Source: Bacteroidota bacterium
GTDB taxonomy: Bacteria; Bacteroidota; Ignavibacteria; SZUA-365
Reading direction: 5' to 3'
DNA length: 41,042 nt
NCBI GenBank assembly: GCA_029907355.1
Contig: JARYLZ010000020.1
Location: 1 to 41,042, forward strand
Shown: one piece after another, positions 1 through 9,386 of the stretch
Numbering within the stretch: position 1 is the stretch's first letter
Layout: each line of letters opens with the position of its first letter
Made by a program: the position numbers and the translations under genes
The notes under the pieces: generated by a model
The model's database searches: none
What the model was told of the DNA's origin: nothing
What the model saw: the letters and a program-made list of their open reading frames with translations, nothing else

Positions 1-596
1 AAATACATGAGGTCACCGCCGTTCTTCGCCGAGCCCGGATCCTGCGACCATCGCACCGCCAGCGTGTCGAAGGGCACTCCCTCCTGGGCTTCCCGCAGGA
101 TATCCCACGCCCGCCGGTATACGGTCGCGGTATCGATCCGACCCGTCGAATCCGGCTGGGTGCGGAGGAGAATGTGCGCGGCGCGGACCTCTTCCTTCCG
201 GCGGTCGTACAGCTTCTTGATCTGCGGGTCGATGACGGCCCGCTCGGAGAGGTACGGGACGGCGAGACTGTTCCGGTATTCGGCGAGTTCTTTGATGATC
301 TCAGGGTCCTTGTCGTATCCCTGCGCTTTCGCTTCGAGAACCTTCAGACGGTACTTGACGAGCAACTCGAGGAAATCCATTCTCCCCGCGAATGTCGAAG
401 TGTCCGCTGCGGCTTTTCCGCCGTTGTTTTTCAAATACTGCCGCTCGTATTCCCCCTTCGTCAGCGTGTAATCCCCGATCACGGCGACGACTTCATCCCC
501 CGTTGCGCCGCATCCGACGAAGAGCATGCCGCCGAGGATCAGAACGACCATCGCGGCAAGCATCTTGGTCCCCGTTGTTGTTCCGTCCTGAATCAT
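1..596 (-). CDS. PpiC/parvulin-type peptidylprolyl isomerase lipoprotein (3' end outside window)
   Basis: The frame is open from an ATG at 596 to the left edge, giving the first 198 residues. The N-terminus has a hydrophobic segment followed by a lipobox-like LFVGCG, so this is probably a lipoprotein facing the periplasm. A helical SurA-like N-terminal region follows, then the start of a parvulin rotamase domain near residues 140-198: an AHILLRT strand, then a conserved serine and SAKNGGDLMYF just before the edge. Parvulins of this type assist folding of outer-membrane and secreted proteins. GAAGG lies four bases before the ATG, a rather short spacing; an internal ATG at codon 12 is the alternative start. 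It is divergent from the gene at 763. The family call is fairly sure; the substrate is unknown. Confidence 0.8.
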   Translation of the reverse strand, partial: MIQDGTTTGTKMLAAMVVLILGGMLFVGCGATGDEVVAVIGDYTLTKGEYERQYLKNNGGKAAADTSTFAGRMDFLELLVKYRLKVLEAKAQGYDKDPEIIKELAEYRNSLAVPYLSERAVIDPQIKKLYDRRKEEVRAAHILLRTQPDSTGRIDTATVYRRAWDILREAQEGVPFDTLAVRWSQDPGSAKNGGDLMY

Positions 597-762
597 GACG
601 CCTTCACTTGTTTGAAAAAAATGTTTCGCAAAATGAATTCGAATTTCAATATTACGCCGTCGTGCCTGAAAATACAAGGTGAATATTGTTACCGACCCCT
701 CATCCGCATTTCTGTGCGCTCATCGAACCTCAGGATCTCAAGGGAAGGCAAAACGAAGTGAA

Positions 763-1467
763 ATGAGGAGAATGAACGCTTTTTCCCCGAATATCTTCCA
801 CGATTCGCCGAGGGGTTTCCGACAAGTGCTCGCGAAATCCCGACGTACCCGTTTGTTTTCCTTCATGTTCCTCATTCTCGCCCAAATTCTTTTTCATTCC
901 CCGATGCTCCACGCGCAGGACAGGCTTTCCGAACTCGAAGCCTTTCTCCTCGAAAATATCCACCGGCGCCCCGGCATGGGGATCCAGGACGTATACAAGC
1001 TTCTCCACCAGGGCGTATTCGGCGTCGGGCACTTGATCGAGGACAGCGCATCCGCATTGGCATACCTCGAGTCGGAAATCGCGCGGATGGACGGGACGCC
1101 GGATGACCCCCTCTGGGAGTCGTGCAGGCCGGACGCCTCCGTCCTGCGTCTGAACCTCCGCCCGTTCACGCAGCACGGGGGATCGCCGACCGCCCTTGTC
1201 GCCGCGATGATCGAGAGCGCGCGGTGTACCGTGCCGGACACGGCGGAATTCGCGGCACTCTGGTCGTCGGTGGGGGTGCTCGTCTCACGAGGACGGCTCC
1301 CGTTCGACACGGCGGATTATCGTTCGTTCTCGCACTCGCTACCCGAGCGCTCGTACCCCGTCCTTCACCATTCCGCACTCTACAGCGAGCGCTGGAAGCC
1401 CGCATACCGCGTCCTCCGTCGAGACGTCGCCGAAAGGTTTTTCCCTTCTTTGTTCCTGAGAAAATGA
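763..1467 (+). CDS. Conserved secreted protein of unknown function
   Basis: About 234 residues. A basic N-terminal stretch is followed by a long hydrophobic segment ending in LHAQ, which reads as a signal peptide with cleavage after Ala. The mature part opens with LSELEAFLLENIHRRPGMGIQDVYKLLHQGVFGVGHLI, a motif-rich helical start with conserved-looking Gly/His positions, but I do not recognise a named domain. The start is uncertain: the ATG at 763 has GAAG five bases upstream, the ATG at 772 has an AGGAG that is too close, and an open frame extends back to 679. It is divergent from the parvulin gene and convergent with the lipoprotein at 1596-2417. Function cannot be inferred from the context. 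Confidence 0.6.
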   Translation: MRRMNAFSPNIFHDSPRGFRQVLAKSRRTRLFSFMFLILAQILFHSPMLHAQDRLSELEAFLLENIHRRPGMGIQDVYKLLHQGVFGVGHLIEDSASALAYLESEIARMDGTPDDPLWESCRPDASVLRLNLRPFTQHGGSPTALVAAMIESARCTVPDTAEFAALWSSVGVLVSRGRLPFDTADYRSFSHSLPERSYPVLHHSALYSERWKPAYRVLRRDVAERFFPSLFLRK

Positions 1468-1493
1468 TCCGGCCACGGCTTCTGAAGGGAAAC

Positions 1494-1510
1494 CGCCCTT
1501 CGTGAGGGCG
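1494..1510. terminator. Short GC-rich hairpin between convergent genes
   Basis: CGCCCT-TCGTG-AGGGCG forms a 6-bp stem in the 128-base gap between two convergent genes. No U-tract follows on either strand, so a terminator role is a weak inference from position only. Confidence 0.3.
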
Positions 1511-1595
1511 AGTCAGGGATTCGGATCCATGCGGGACTCGTCACGATTGAGAATTGTCCGCGATTCCGTTCGAGAACGGTTTCCCCGCAGTCGTT

Positions 1596-2417
1596 TCAGA
1601 AAAGACAGCGTCCCGTCGGCTGAACGATCTCGTAACCGATGACTTCCATGTGCACCCTGCGTCTGGCGGGGGTGAATGGAAGGCCCCCTTCGAGCAGAGT
1701 GAAAATCGTCTGCGCACCGTCACCCACTACGAGCCCGAGGGGGCGCGAAAACCAGAAATCGGCGTCTTCCTGGATGACGATCGGGTTGAGGATATCTTGC
1801 GGATTCTGCAGGTTGGGCAGGCGGATGTCGAGAGAAACACGGATTTTCGCGCATTCCCGGAAGCTGCGGTCGTCCGTCTGTATCGTCTCCCGCCCGAGAT
1901 ACGAAGCAGTGACGATGAAACGGATGGGGATCAGGGGAATCTGGTTGTATTCGAAACGGAGGATATCCCACGAGGACCGTGAGGAAATGTCCGCCGGGAT
2001 GAGCAGGTATTCCTTGGGGAATGAGGGGAAATTCGGGAGGATGCTTCCCAACCCGCTGAAGTTTCTCAGGGCCGGGCTCGACCCGTGCACACCCTGGGCG
2101 TCTTTCCGGATATAGACCGTATCGCGCGTCGTCGTCACCCCGCTGACGGTTTCGTTGACCTGGACGGCGTAAACCAGCGAGTCGATTCGTATCGTCCCGA
2201 CCATTCGAGACGTTTTCCTGCTCACGTCGCGCACGGTCGGTCCGGTCACGCCCGTCGTGTCCACGCGGTATCGCCAGAATGTCCCTTCTTCCGTCGGGTA
2301 ATACTGCTGGTCGACGAGAAACGGCACGGCGTTCGCCGTCACGACGGTGGTGTCGTCGCTGCACGATGTCATCAGGAACGCCGTGCAGGCGAGCGAGAGA
2401 ATGATGACGTGTCTCAT
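1596..2417 (-). CDS. Lipoprotein of unknown function
   Basis: 273 residues. The N-terminus MRHVIILSLACTAFLMTSC is a typical lipoprotein signal with lipobox L-M-T-S-C. The mature chain is beta-rich, beginning with a segment like YYPTEEGTFWRYRVDTTG, a pattern common in secreted Bacteroidota/Chlorobi proteins that carry an N-terminal 'total width' strand followed by a barrel or jelly-roll. No catalytic motif is visible. The ATG at 2417 overlaps the rdgB stop by four bases (ATGA), so the two are translationally coupled; this decides the start against the longer frame reaching to 3017. The coupling to rdgB is probably positional and does not suggest a shared function. Confidence 0.75.
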   Translation of the reverse strand: MRHVIILSLACTAFLMTSCSDDTTVVTANAVPFLVDQQYYPTEEGTFWRYRVDTTGVTGPTVRDVSRKTSRMVGTIRIDSLVYAVQVNETVSGVTTTRDTVYIRKDAQGVHGSSPALRNFSGLGSILPNFPSFPKEYLLIPADISSRSSWDILRFEYNQIPLIPIRFIVTASYLGRETIQTDDRSFRECAKIRVSLDIRLPNLQNPQDILNPIVIQEDADFWFSRPLGLVVGDGAQTIFTLLEGGLPFTPARRRVHMEVIGYEIVQPTGRCLF

Positions 2418-3076
2418 GCGTTCCGCCCTCCGGCGGGTTCCGGGGGATGTGACCGAACCGATACATGATAGAGATTCTCGAGGTAATATTTCAACGCGGC
2501 GAGAGCGCGGCCCCGATGACTGACGGCGTTCTTCTCTTCGGGAGCCATTTCGGCGAATGTTTTCGTGGATCCCGCTGGGACGAAAATGGGATCGTAGCCG
2601 AAACCGTTCTTCCCGCGCGGTTCGAAGGCGATGCTCCCCTCGACGAGACCCTCGAACACGCGCTCTCCTGTTGCGCCTGCGAGCGCGATGACACATCGGA
2701 ACCGTGCTCCGCGTTTCCGTTCCGGTACCTGCGTCAACCGGCGCAGGAGTTTGCGATTGTTGTCCTCGTACGTCGCCTCCGGCCCGGCGTAGCGGGCGGA
2801 GTACACGCCGGGTTCTCCGAGAAGGTAATACACTTCCAAACCGGTATCGTCCGCGAGAGCGGGGAAGCCGGTGAAACGGGATACCACCCGTGCCTTCTTG
2901 AGCGCATTTTCCTCGAGCGTCTCGCCGTCTTCGTCCACTTCCGGGCACTGAGGGAATTCGCGCAAATCTCTGACAGAGATCGGCAAAGCGGCGAGCATCG
3001 TACGGATTTCGTCGCACTTGTGCGTGTTGCGCGTCGCGAGGACGATGGTTTCGTATGGCATCGATGCGCGCTTCAT
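2414..3076 (-). CDS. rdgB: Non-canonical purine NTP pyrophosphatase (RdgB/HAM1 family)
   Basis: 220 residues. The enzyme hydrolyses dITP, ITP and XTP to the monophosphate and pyrophosphate, keeping deaminated purines out of DNA and RNA. Family motifs are all present: an N-terminal LATRNTHKCDEI substrate loop, the ADDTGLEV acidic motif, the GVYSARYAG segment, GFGYDPIF and a C-terminal SHRGRAL. The start at 3076 is chosen because GGGAG sits eight bases upstream; the frame continues 13 codons further without another good site. The C-terminal tail after ENLYHV is slightly longer than usual. It is the first gene of a two-gene unit with the overlapping lipoprotein. Confidence 0.95.
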   Translation of the reverse strand: MKRASMPYETIVLATRNTHKCDEIRTMLAALPISVRDLREFPQCPEVDEDGETLEENALKKARVVSRFTGFPALADDTGLEVYYLLGEPGVYSARYAGPEATYEDNNRKLLRRLTQVPERKRGARFRCVIALAGATGERVFEGLVEGSIAFEPRGKNGFGYDPIFVPAGSTKTFAEMAPEEKNAVSHRGRALAALKYYLENLYHVSVRSHPPEPAGGRNA

Positions 3077-3220
3077 TTTCTCTCCCTTGCCCGGCGGCCC
3101 ACCCCTCGATTCCATCGATCTCGGTTAAAAACGAGGGGTTTCGTCATGGGTCTACCGTGATGTGACACCGCAAGGAATGGTACTGTTTTTCTCGAATCGA
3201 AAAAAGCCGCTCATAAACGC

Positions 3221-3246
3221 CGATACCCCGCCGCGGCGGGGTATCG
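3221..3246 (-). terminator. Strong intrinsic terminator-like hairpin
   Basis: A perfect 12-bp inverted repeat (CGATACCCCGCC / GGCGGGGTATCG) with a two-base centre lies 20 bases after the stop of the gene at 3266-3511. Reading the minus strand, a run of six T follows about 16 bases later. It most likely ends that minus-strand transcript. Confidence 0.7.
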
Positions 3247-3265
3247 GTGAAAGTTGTGAGGCCGT

Positions 3266-3511
3266 TCACTTGTTGATCTGGTAGACGATCTTGCGAACGG
3301 TGTCGAACTGGAGGTACGGGTACTCTTCCCGGATCTTGTCGATCGCGTCGCCCGCGCTCATGAACCGCCTCATGTCCTTGAACATCCGGCGGATCTTGTA
3401 ATCGCGCAGGGCTTTCTCGTTGAACAGATTGTGGCGATACAGATCTTCGAACGTTTTATCGTCGATCAGATCGCGCAGGGGGTTTTCGATGGGTTTCGAC
3501 TGGTAATTCAT
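3266..3511 (-). CDS. Small conserved-looking protein, function unknown
   Basis: 81 residues, highly charged and predicted helical, with no signal peptide or membrane segment. Features that stand out are ENPLRDLIDDKTFEDLYR near the N-terminus and YPYLQFDTVRKIVYQ near the C-terminus; the latter could be a small helix-turn-helix or packing motif, but I recognise no family. The start at 3511 is supported by GGAGG six bases upstream; the frame extends 20 codons further without support. It stands alone behind about 300 bases of non-coding DNA and is followed by a strong hairpin, so it is probably a monocistronic, well-expressed gene. Confidence 0.7.
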   Translation of the reverse strand: MNYQSKPIENPLRDLIDDKTFEDLYRHNLFNEKALRDYKIRRMFKDMRRFMSAGDAIDKIREEYPYLQFDTVRKIVYQINK

Positions 3512-3809
3512 GACTGCCTCCGTTGTGTTGTGGGTGTGACACGTCTCTCCATAGCGAAACACGAACAACAACGGTCGATACGTTCCTCTCCATCTAGTGG
3601 TCCTTGACGATATGACACCTGAAAAGCGAAAAGGTTACTTTTTCATGCATGCATCGGTCCATCTCTTCCACTGTAAACGGGGAAAGAGCCCGTTTTGTTC
3701 CGGCAGGGGAAAGAGAAGCGATGACAAGATGCTTTATGCTTCGCGTGGCGACTTTCGTGAGAAATTTTCGAGCAAATATAGACAGACCGGTGGGAAATCA
3801 CATCTCCCT
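3512..3809. other. Non-coding spacer, presumed promoter region
   Basis: About 300 bases between the deacetylase stop and the small gene at 3266-3511. It is AT-richer than its surroundings (notably 3755-3785) and holds no convincing reading frame or RNA. It presumably carries the minus-strand promoter of the small gene; I could not fix a -35/-10 pair. Confidence 0.4.
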
Positions 3810-5282
3810 CTAGGTCAATTCGCCGTCAAGGATTGTCTTTTGAACTTCCTCGATGGAACGAACACCGAGTGAACCCAGCCATTCCCCAAGGGTTTCATGC
3901 AACGTGCCGGTGAATGCATGGCGGCCTGAAGGGTCCGCCCACCGCTCAAAGAGCGAGCCCCAGCCGGGATACTCGTCCTCATCGTACACGAGGTTATGGA
4001 AAAGGAGTGTCAATACTCCCCCGAAACGCTCCACTACCCGGGCCAGCGTGTCGATTCGTTCCATGCTCTCCCCGGCACTCAGGTGAAGGTAATCACGGAA
4101 AGTTCCGTCCATCGCGTGAAGCGGAACTTCCCAGATCGGGAGAACATTCTCGCTCTCGAGATCGTACGGCAGGAACGGGTGACAGCACCCGTTGCGGAAC
4201 CCCTCGCGCCCTGCGAAACCGAGGGTGGAATCGATATCGAACCCCAGAGCCACAGCAGCGGACCAGCTGTCCGGGTATCGGAAACGCAGGTAGTGCCCGC
4301 GCATCGAACGCGGCGTTTCTCCGAATGCGTCGGCGAGCAGATCCCTCTCTCTCTGTATGAGACCGGGCTCGTCGGGACAGCGATAGCTGGTGTGCAACCC
4401 GATTTCATGTCGGCCTGCACGCAGGGTTTCGAACGCTTTCCTCACCGCCCGGCAATTCAGGGAATACCGCTCATCCCTTTTATCCGTCGCGCCCGCCTTG
4501 AAGAAATACGTTCCGCGGGTGCCGAAACGCGACTCCGTTTCGATGATTCTTGCCAGGCAGACGGCGGGAGGGTCCCGGCGCGTGAGGAAACCTTTCGCAT
4601 AGCGGGCAAAACGTCTCGTACGGTCCCGCAACGGCTTCTCGCACGTGTCGAGGATAAAGCGGTCCAACGCTTCCCTCTTCGCGAAACCCGGCGTGAACTT
4701 GGTCATGTAATCGATGTCGTGTGTCAGGCAGACCGCCCAGCACCTGCCCGAGAAACGACGCTCGGCGCGCGTTTCCACCCCGGCAACCTTTCTGAGGAAT
4801 GCGGCGTATTCCGCGACGACGGGGCGGTCCAAAATACCGGCCGCCCCGAGGAGGCTCGCTTCGACCGGTAAACGCCCGAAGGCGTCGCGCTCCGGTACCG
4901 ACCATTCCTCATGGAGGGAAAGGAAAAAGAAGGCGTCGGAGAGAAGGTCCGTCCCGATGCACCCCTCCGACGCCTCAACAGGGAACAACGAGAGAAGCCG
5001 GAGATCGCCCGCTGCGATGTGCTTGCAGGCGGTGATGTCGTACCGGTTTTTCCGCGCGAGAAAAGCGTGGGCGGCTCTCGAAGCGGGGAGGAACACGGCA
5101 TCCCCGCCGTGGGATGGTGCCTCGTAAGCGTAGATCAGGCGGGCGTTCCGCGATTCGGCGGGCGGGAGAAACCGAGGGAGGAAACCGGCGGCGAGTCCCA
5201 ACATGGTCGCCGTATACCGGGCTCTTCGGGCAAAAGCCGGACTGCAGTCGATGACGATCGGAACGAGGGGTGGTGAAGTCAC
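3810..5282 (-). CDS. Polysaccharide deacetylase family protein (NodB-like, with long N-terminal domain)
   Basis: 490 residues. The C-terminal two thirds form a NodB-type carbohydrate esterase: LTHDIDYM at about residues 186-193 supplies the metal-binding Asp, HEIGLHTSY at 292-300 supplies the His pair, and a late FHNLVYDEDEYPG segment matches the distal part of the fold. The first 170 residues resemble the N-terminal domain (DUF7033-like) found on such deacetylases in FCB bacteria, with IVIDCSPAFARRARYTATMLG at the start. That match supports the GTG start at 5282 over the internal ATG at codon 27. There is no signal peptide, so it is probably cytoplasmic and may act on a lipid-linked glycan. 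ManC and RlpA upstream suggest an envelope polysaccharide role; the substrate is unknown. Confidence 0.85.
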   Translation of the reverse strand: MTSPPLVPIVIDCSPAFARRARYTATMLGLAAGFLPRFLPPAESRNARLIYAYEAPSHGGDAVFLPASRAAHAFLARKNRYDITACKHIAAGDLRLLSLFPVEASEGCIGTDLLSDAFFFLSLHEEWSVPERDAFGRLPVEASLLGAAGILDRPVVAEYAAFLRKVAGVETRAERRFSGRCWAVCLTHDIDYMTKFTPGFAKREALDRFILDTCEKPLRDRTRRFARYAKGFLTRRDPPAVCLARIIETESRFGTRGTYFFKAGATDKRDERYSLNCRAVRKAFETLRAGRHEIGLHTSYRCPDEPGLIQRERDLLADAFGETPRSMRGHYLRFRYPDSWSAAVALGFDIDSTLGFAGREGFRNGCCHPFLPYDLESENVLPIWEVPLHAMDGTFRDYLHLSAGESMERIDTLARVVERFGGVLTLLFHNLVYDEDEYPGWGSLFERWADPSGRHAFTGTLHETLGEWLGSLGVRSIEEVQKTILDGELT

Positions 5283-5353
5283 GCGTCGGGGAAAGAGATA
5301 CGTCCTTGCAATACGCCCGCCAGGGAGAACGGCGGGGAGATTTCCGTTGCTCG

Positions 5354-5803
5354 TCAGTTGCGTGCCGTGCCTTCCTCCCCCCCCCAGTCGATCACCTCGA
5401 CGCGGACCGGGATGACACCGCTGCGGAGCATGCCGAGTTCCCGCGCAGCCGCGTAGCTCAGGTCGACGATGCGGTTCCCTCGTATCGGCCCTCGGTCGTT
5501 GACCCGGACGAGTACGGATTTACCGGTTCGTTTTGCAGTGACGCGGAGCCACGTTCCAAAGGGGTAGGAATTGTGCGCGGCGGTGAACCGGGAACGATTA
5601 TACCGTTCCCCGCTGGCGGTCCTCCGTCCGTGCAGGCGGTCGCTGTAATAGGATGCGGTTCCCTCGCTCGCTTCGAGAACGCGGTACGCGTGTCCGCCGA
5701 GGGCGTCTTCCTCCGCCGTTTCCCGGAGAGAGGTGCAGCCGTTCAGCGCGGCAGCGCCAACGCCGAGGGCGAACCCGAAGCCGTAAACGAATACCGTGCG
5801 CAT
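5354..5803 (-). CDS. rlpA: RlpA-family lipoprotein, septal ring lytic transglycosylase-like
   Basis: 149 residues. A signal with lipobox-like AALNGC is followed by a single double-psi beta-barrel domain. Family landmarks are GTASYYSDRLHGRRTASGE, the FTAAHNSYPFGT segment and VRVNDRGP, whose Asp is the proposed catalytic residue. RlpA cleaves glycan strands lacking stem peptides during division. No SPOR domain follows, so this is the minimal form. The ATG at 5803 overlaps the manC stop by one base (TGATG), which fixes the start against the 495-residue frame that reads back through manC. Translational coupling to manC suggests a small envelope operon with the deacetylase downstream. Confidence 0.88.
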   Translation of the reverse strand: MRTVFVYGFGFALGVGAAALNGCTSLRETAEEDALGGHAYRVLEASEGTASYYSDRLHGRRTASGERYNRSRFTAAHNSYPFGTWLRVTAKRTGKSVLVRVNDRGPIRGNRIVDLSYAAARELGMLRSGVIPVRVEVIDWGGEEGTARN

Positions 5804-6888
5804 CAGAGGTGCCTCTTCAAGTCGGCTTTCTTGAGGGCTTCGACGATCTCGCGCACTTCCTGCGAACGCCCCCGCTTGCAAATGAGGAGGGCGTCGTCGG
5901 TGTCGATCACCGTCAGGTCCTCCACACCGATCGCAGCGACGACGCGTTTTCGCGTCGTGCTCAGATGGCAACCGTGCACGTCCCGGACGAACACACGCCC
6001 TTCCAGAACGTTCTCGTTCTCGTCTTTCTCCGCGATGCGGTAGGCTTCGTCCCAGCTCCCCAGATCGTTCCACCCGAACTCCGCAGGGAGGATGAAACGG
6101 TTCTCTGCATGCTCCATCACCCCGTAATCGATGGAAATCGATCGCATGCCCCGATATGCCGCCTCGAGCGCGGGGTAGAATTCGGGGGTGTCGATGAAAC
6201 CGCGCAGACGGTGGAACTCCTCGGATACGTCGGGGAGGTGGTCCGCCACGGCATTGAGGATGATCGTCACCTTGAAAATGAACATCCCGCTGTTCCAGAG
6301 GAAATCGCCGCTCTCGATGAAGCGCTTGGCCGTGGGAAGGTTCGGTTTCTCTGCGAACGTCTTGACAGGGAAAGCGCCGAGCGCGCGGAGAGTCTCCGGG
6401 ACGGAACGATCGTCGTACTGGATATACCCGTAACCCGTTTCCGGGCGCGTGGGTCGTATACCGACGGTTACCAGGCCGCGGCTGCGCACGGCGGTTCGGA
6501 CGGCACGGCGCAGGACGTCCTGGAACGCAGGGACATCCCGGACGATATGATCGGCCGGGACGACGACCATCACGACGTTCCCCGCCCTGTGCCGGAGAAC
6601 CTCTGCCGCATAGGTGATCGCGGGCGCTGTGTTCTTCCCCGACGGTTCGACGAGGACGTTCTCCGGCGGAATGTGTGCCAACTGACGCTGGATTTCCCCG
6701 ACCTGGGCGCTGTTCGTGACGATGAGCACATTCTCCGGAGGGATGAGGGGGTGGAGACGTGCGACGGTGTTCTGGATCATCGTCCCTTCCCCGACGATTT
6801 CCAGCAGCTGTTTGGGGGAACGCTCCCGGCTGCGCGGCCAAAAACGGGAACCGATGCCTCCGGCGATGATGACGGCGAAAACTTTCAT
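5803..6888 (-). CDS. manC: Mannose-1-phosphate guanylyltransferase
   Basis: 361 residues, the length of the short form without a fused isomerase domain. It makes GDP-mannose from mannose-1-phosphate and GTP for envelope glycans. The N-terminal nucleotide signature is clear: IIAGGIGSRFWPRSRE followed by SPKQLL; VVVPADHIV, FAEKPN and EFGWNDLGSW are the further family motifs. The ATG at 6888 is the only plausible start, although no good ribosome-binding site precedes it. It lies 64 bases after atpC and overlaps rlpA by one base. The downstream deacetylase and RlpA fit an envelope-polysaccharide group that may share the ATP synthase transcript. Confidence 0.93.
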   Translation of the reverse strand: MKVFAVIIAGGIGSRFWPRSRERSPKQLLEIVGEGTMIQNTVARLHPLIPPENVLIVTNSAQVGEIQRQLAHIPPENVLVEPSGKNTAPAITYAAEVLRHRAGNVVMVVVPADHIVRDVPAFQDVLRRAVRTAVRSRGLVTVGIRPTRPETGYGYIQYDDRSVPETLRALGAFPVKTFAEKPNLPTAKRFIESGDFLWNSGMFIFKVTIILNAVADHLPDVSEEFHRLRGFIDTPEFYPALEAAYRGMRSISIDYGVMEHAENRFILPAEFGWNDLGSWDEAYRIAEKDENENVLEGRVFVRDVHGCHLSTTRKRVVAAIGVEDLTVIDTDDALLICKRGRSQEVREIVEALKKADLKRHL

Positions 6889-6952
6889 GGGTTGCGCGTC
6901 CGCTTCGTTCTCATTCCGCGTGCGTACAGATGTGTCCGCACGGTTCTCCGCG

Positions 6953-7357
6953 TCATCCCCCCGCGAGTTTCAAACGGTTCAGCGCGCGGTGCATAGCCGC
7001 TCGGGCGCGTTCCACGTCGACGTCCCGCGTGGGGTGATCGAGGCGGCGCCTCGCACGGTCCAATGCGGCCTGCGCGCGCGCACAGTCGATCTGTTCCGGC
7101 CTTTCCGCCGAATCGGCGAGGATGACGACCTCGTTCCACAGAACGTGGGCGATCCCCCCGCCGGTCGCGAACACGATGTTCCCGCCGTCTTCGGTCTCCA
7201 CGTCGATCCGGCCGATGTCCAGCGTGGCGAGCAAGGGAGCATGGTTGAAGAGAACCTGGAAACGCCCTTCGCTGCCCGGACACGTGACCGATAGCGCTTT
7301 CCCGTCGTAAGCGACGGAAGCGGGCGTCATGATCCGAAGCACGAAGGGTTTCCCCAT
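6953..7357 (-). CDS. atpC: F1F0 ATP synthase subunit epsilon
   Basis: 134 residues. The N-terminal beta-sandwich of the rotor epsilon subunit is recognisable: LRIMTPASVAYDGKALSV, then GRFQVLFNHAPLLATL and FATGGGIAHVLWNEVVILAD. The C-terminal helical hairpin follows with ERPEQIDCARAQAALDRARRRL. The start at 7357 has AGGAG nine bases upstream; the frame that runs back to 7453 overlaps atpD and is not used. Only 13 bases separate it from the atpD stop, so the two are co-transcribed. Confidence 0.95.
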   Translation of the reverse strand: MGKPFVLRIMTPASVAYDGKALSVTCPGSEGRFQVLFNHAPLLATLDIGRIDVETEDGGNIVFATGGGIAHVLWNEVVILADSAERPEQIDCARAQAALDRARRRLDHPTRDVDVERARAAMHRALNRLKLAGG

Positions 7358-7370
7358 GCGGCGCGGTCTC

Positions 7371-9386
<2,016 letters not shown>

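Noticed and set aside
1596-3017. 473-codon minus-strand frame
   Set aside because: Its first 200 codons overlap rdgB in another frame and are meaningless; the real start is the lipoprotein ATG at 2417.
5354-6841. 495-codon minus-strand frame ending in RlpA
   Set aside because: The part before 5803 lies within manC in another frame; RlpA begins at 5803.
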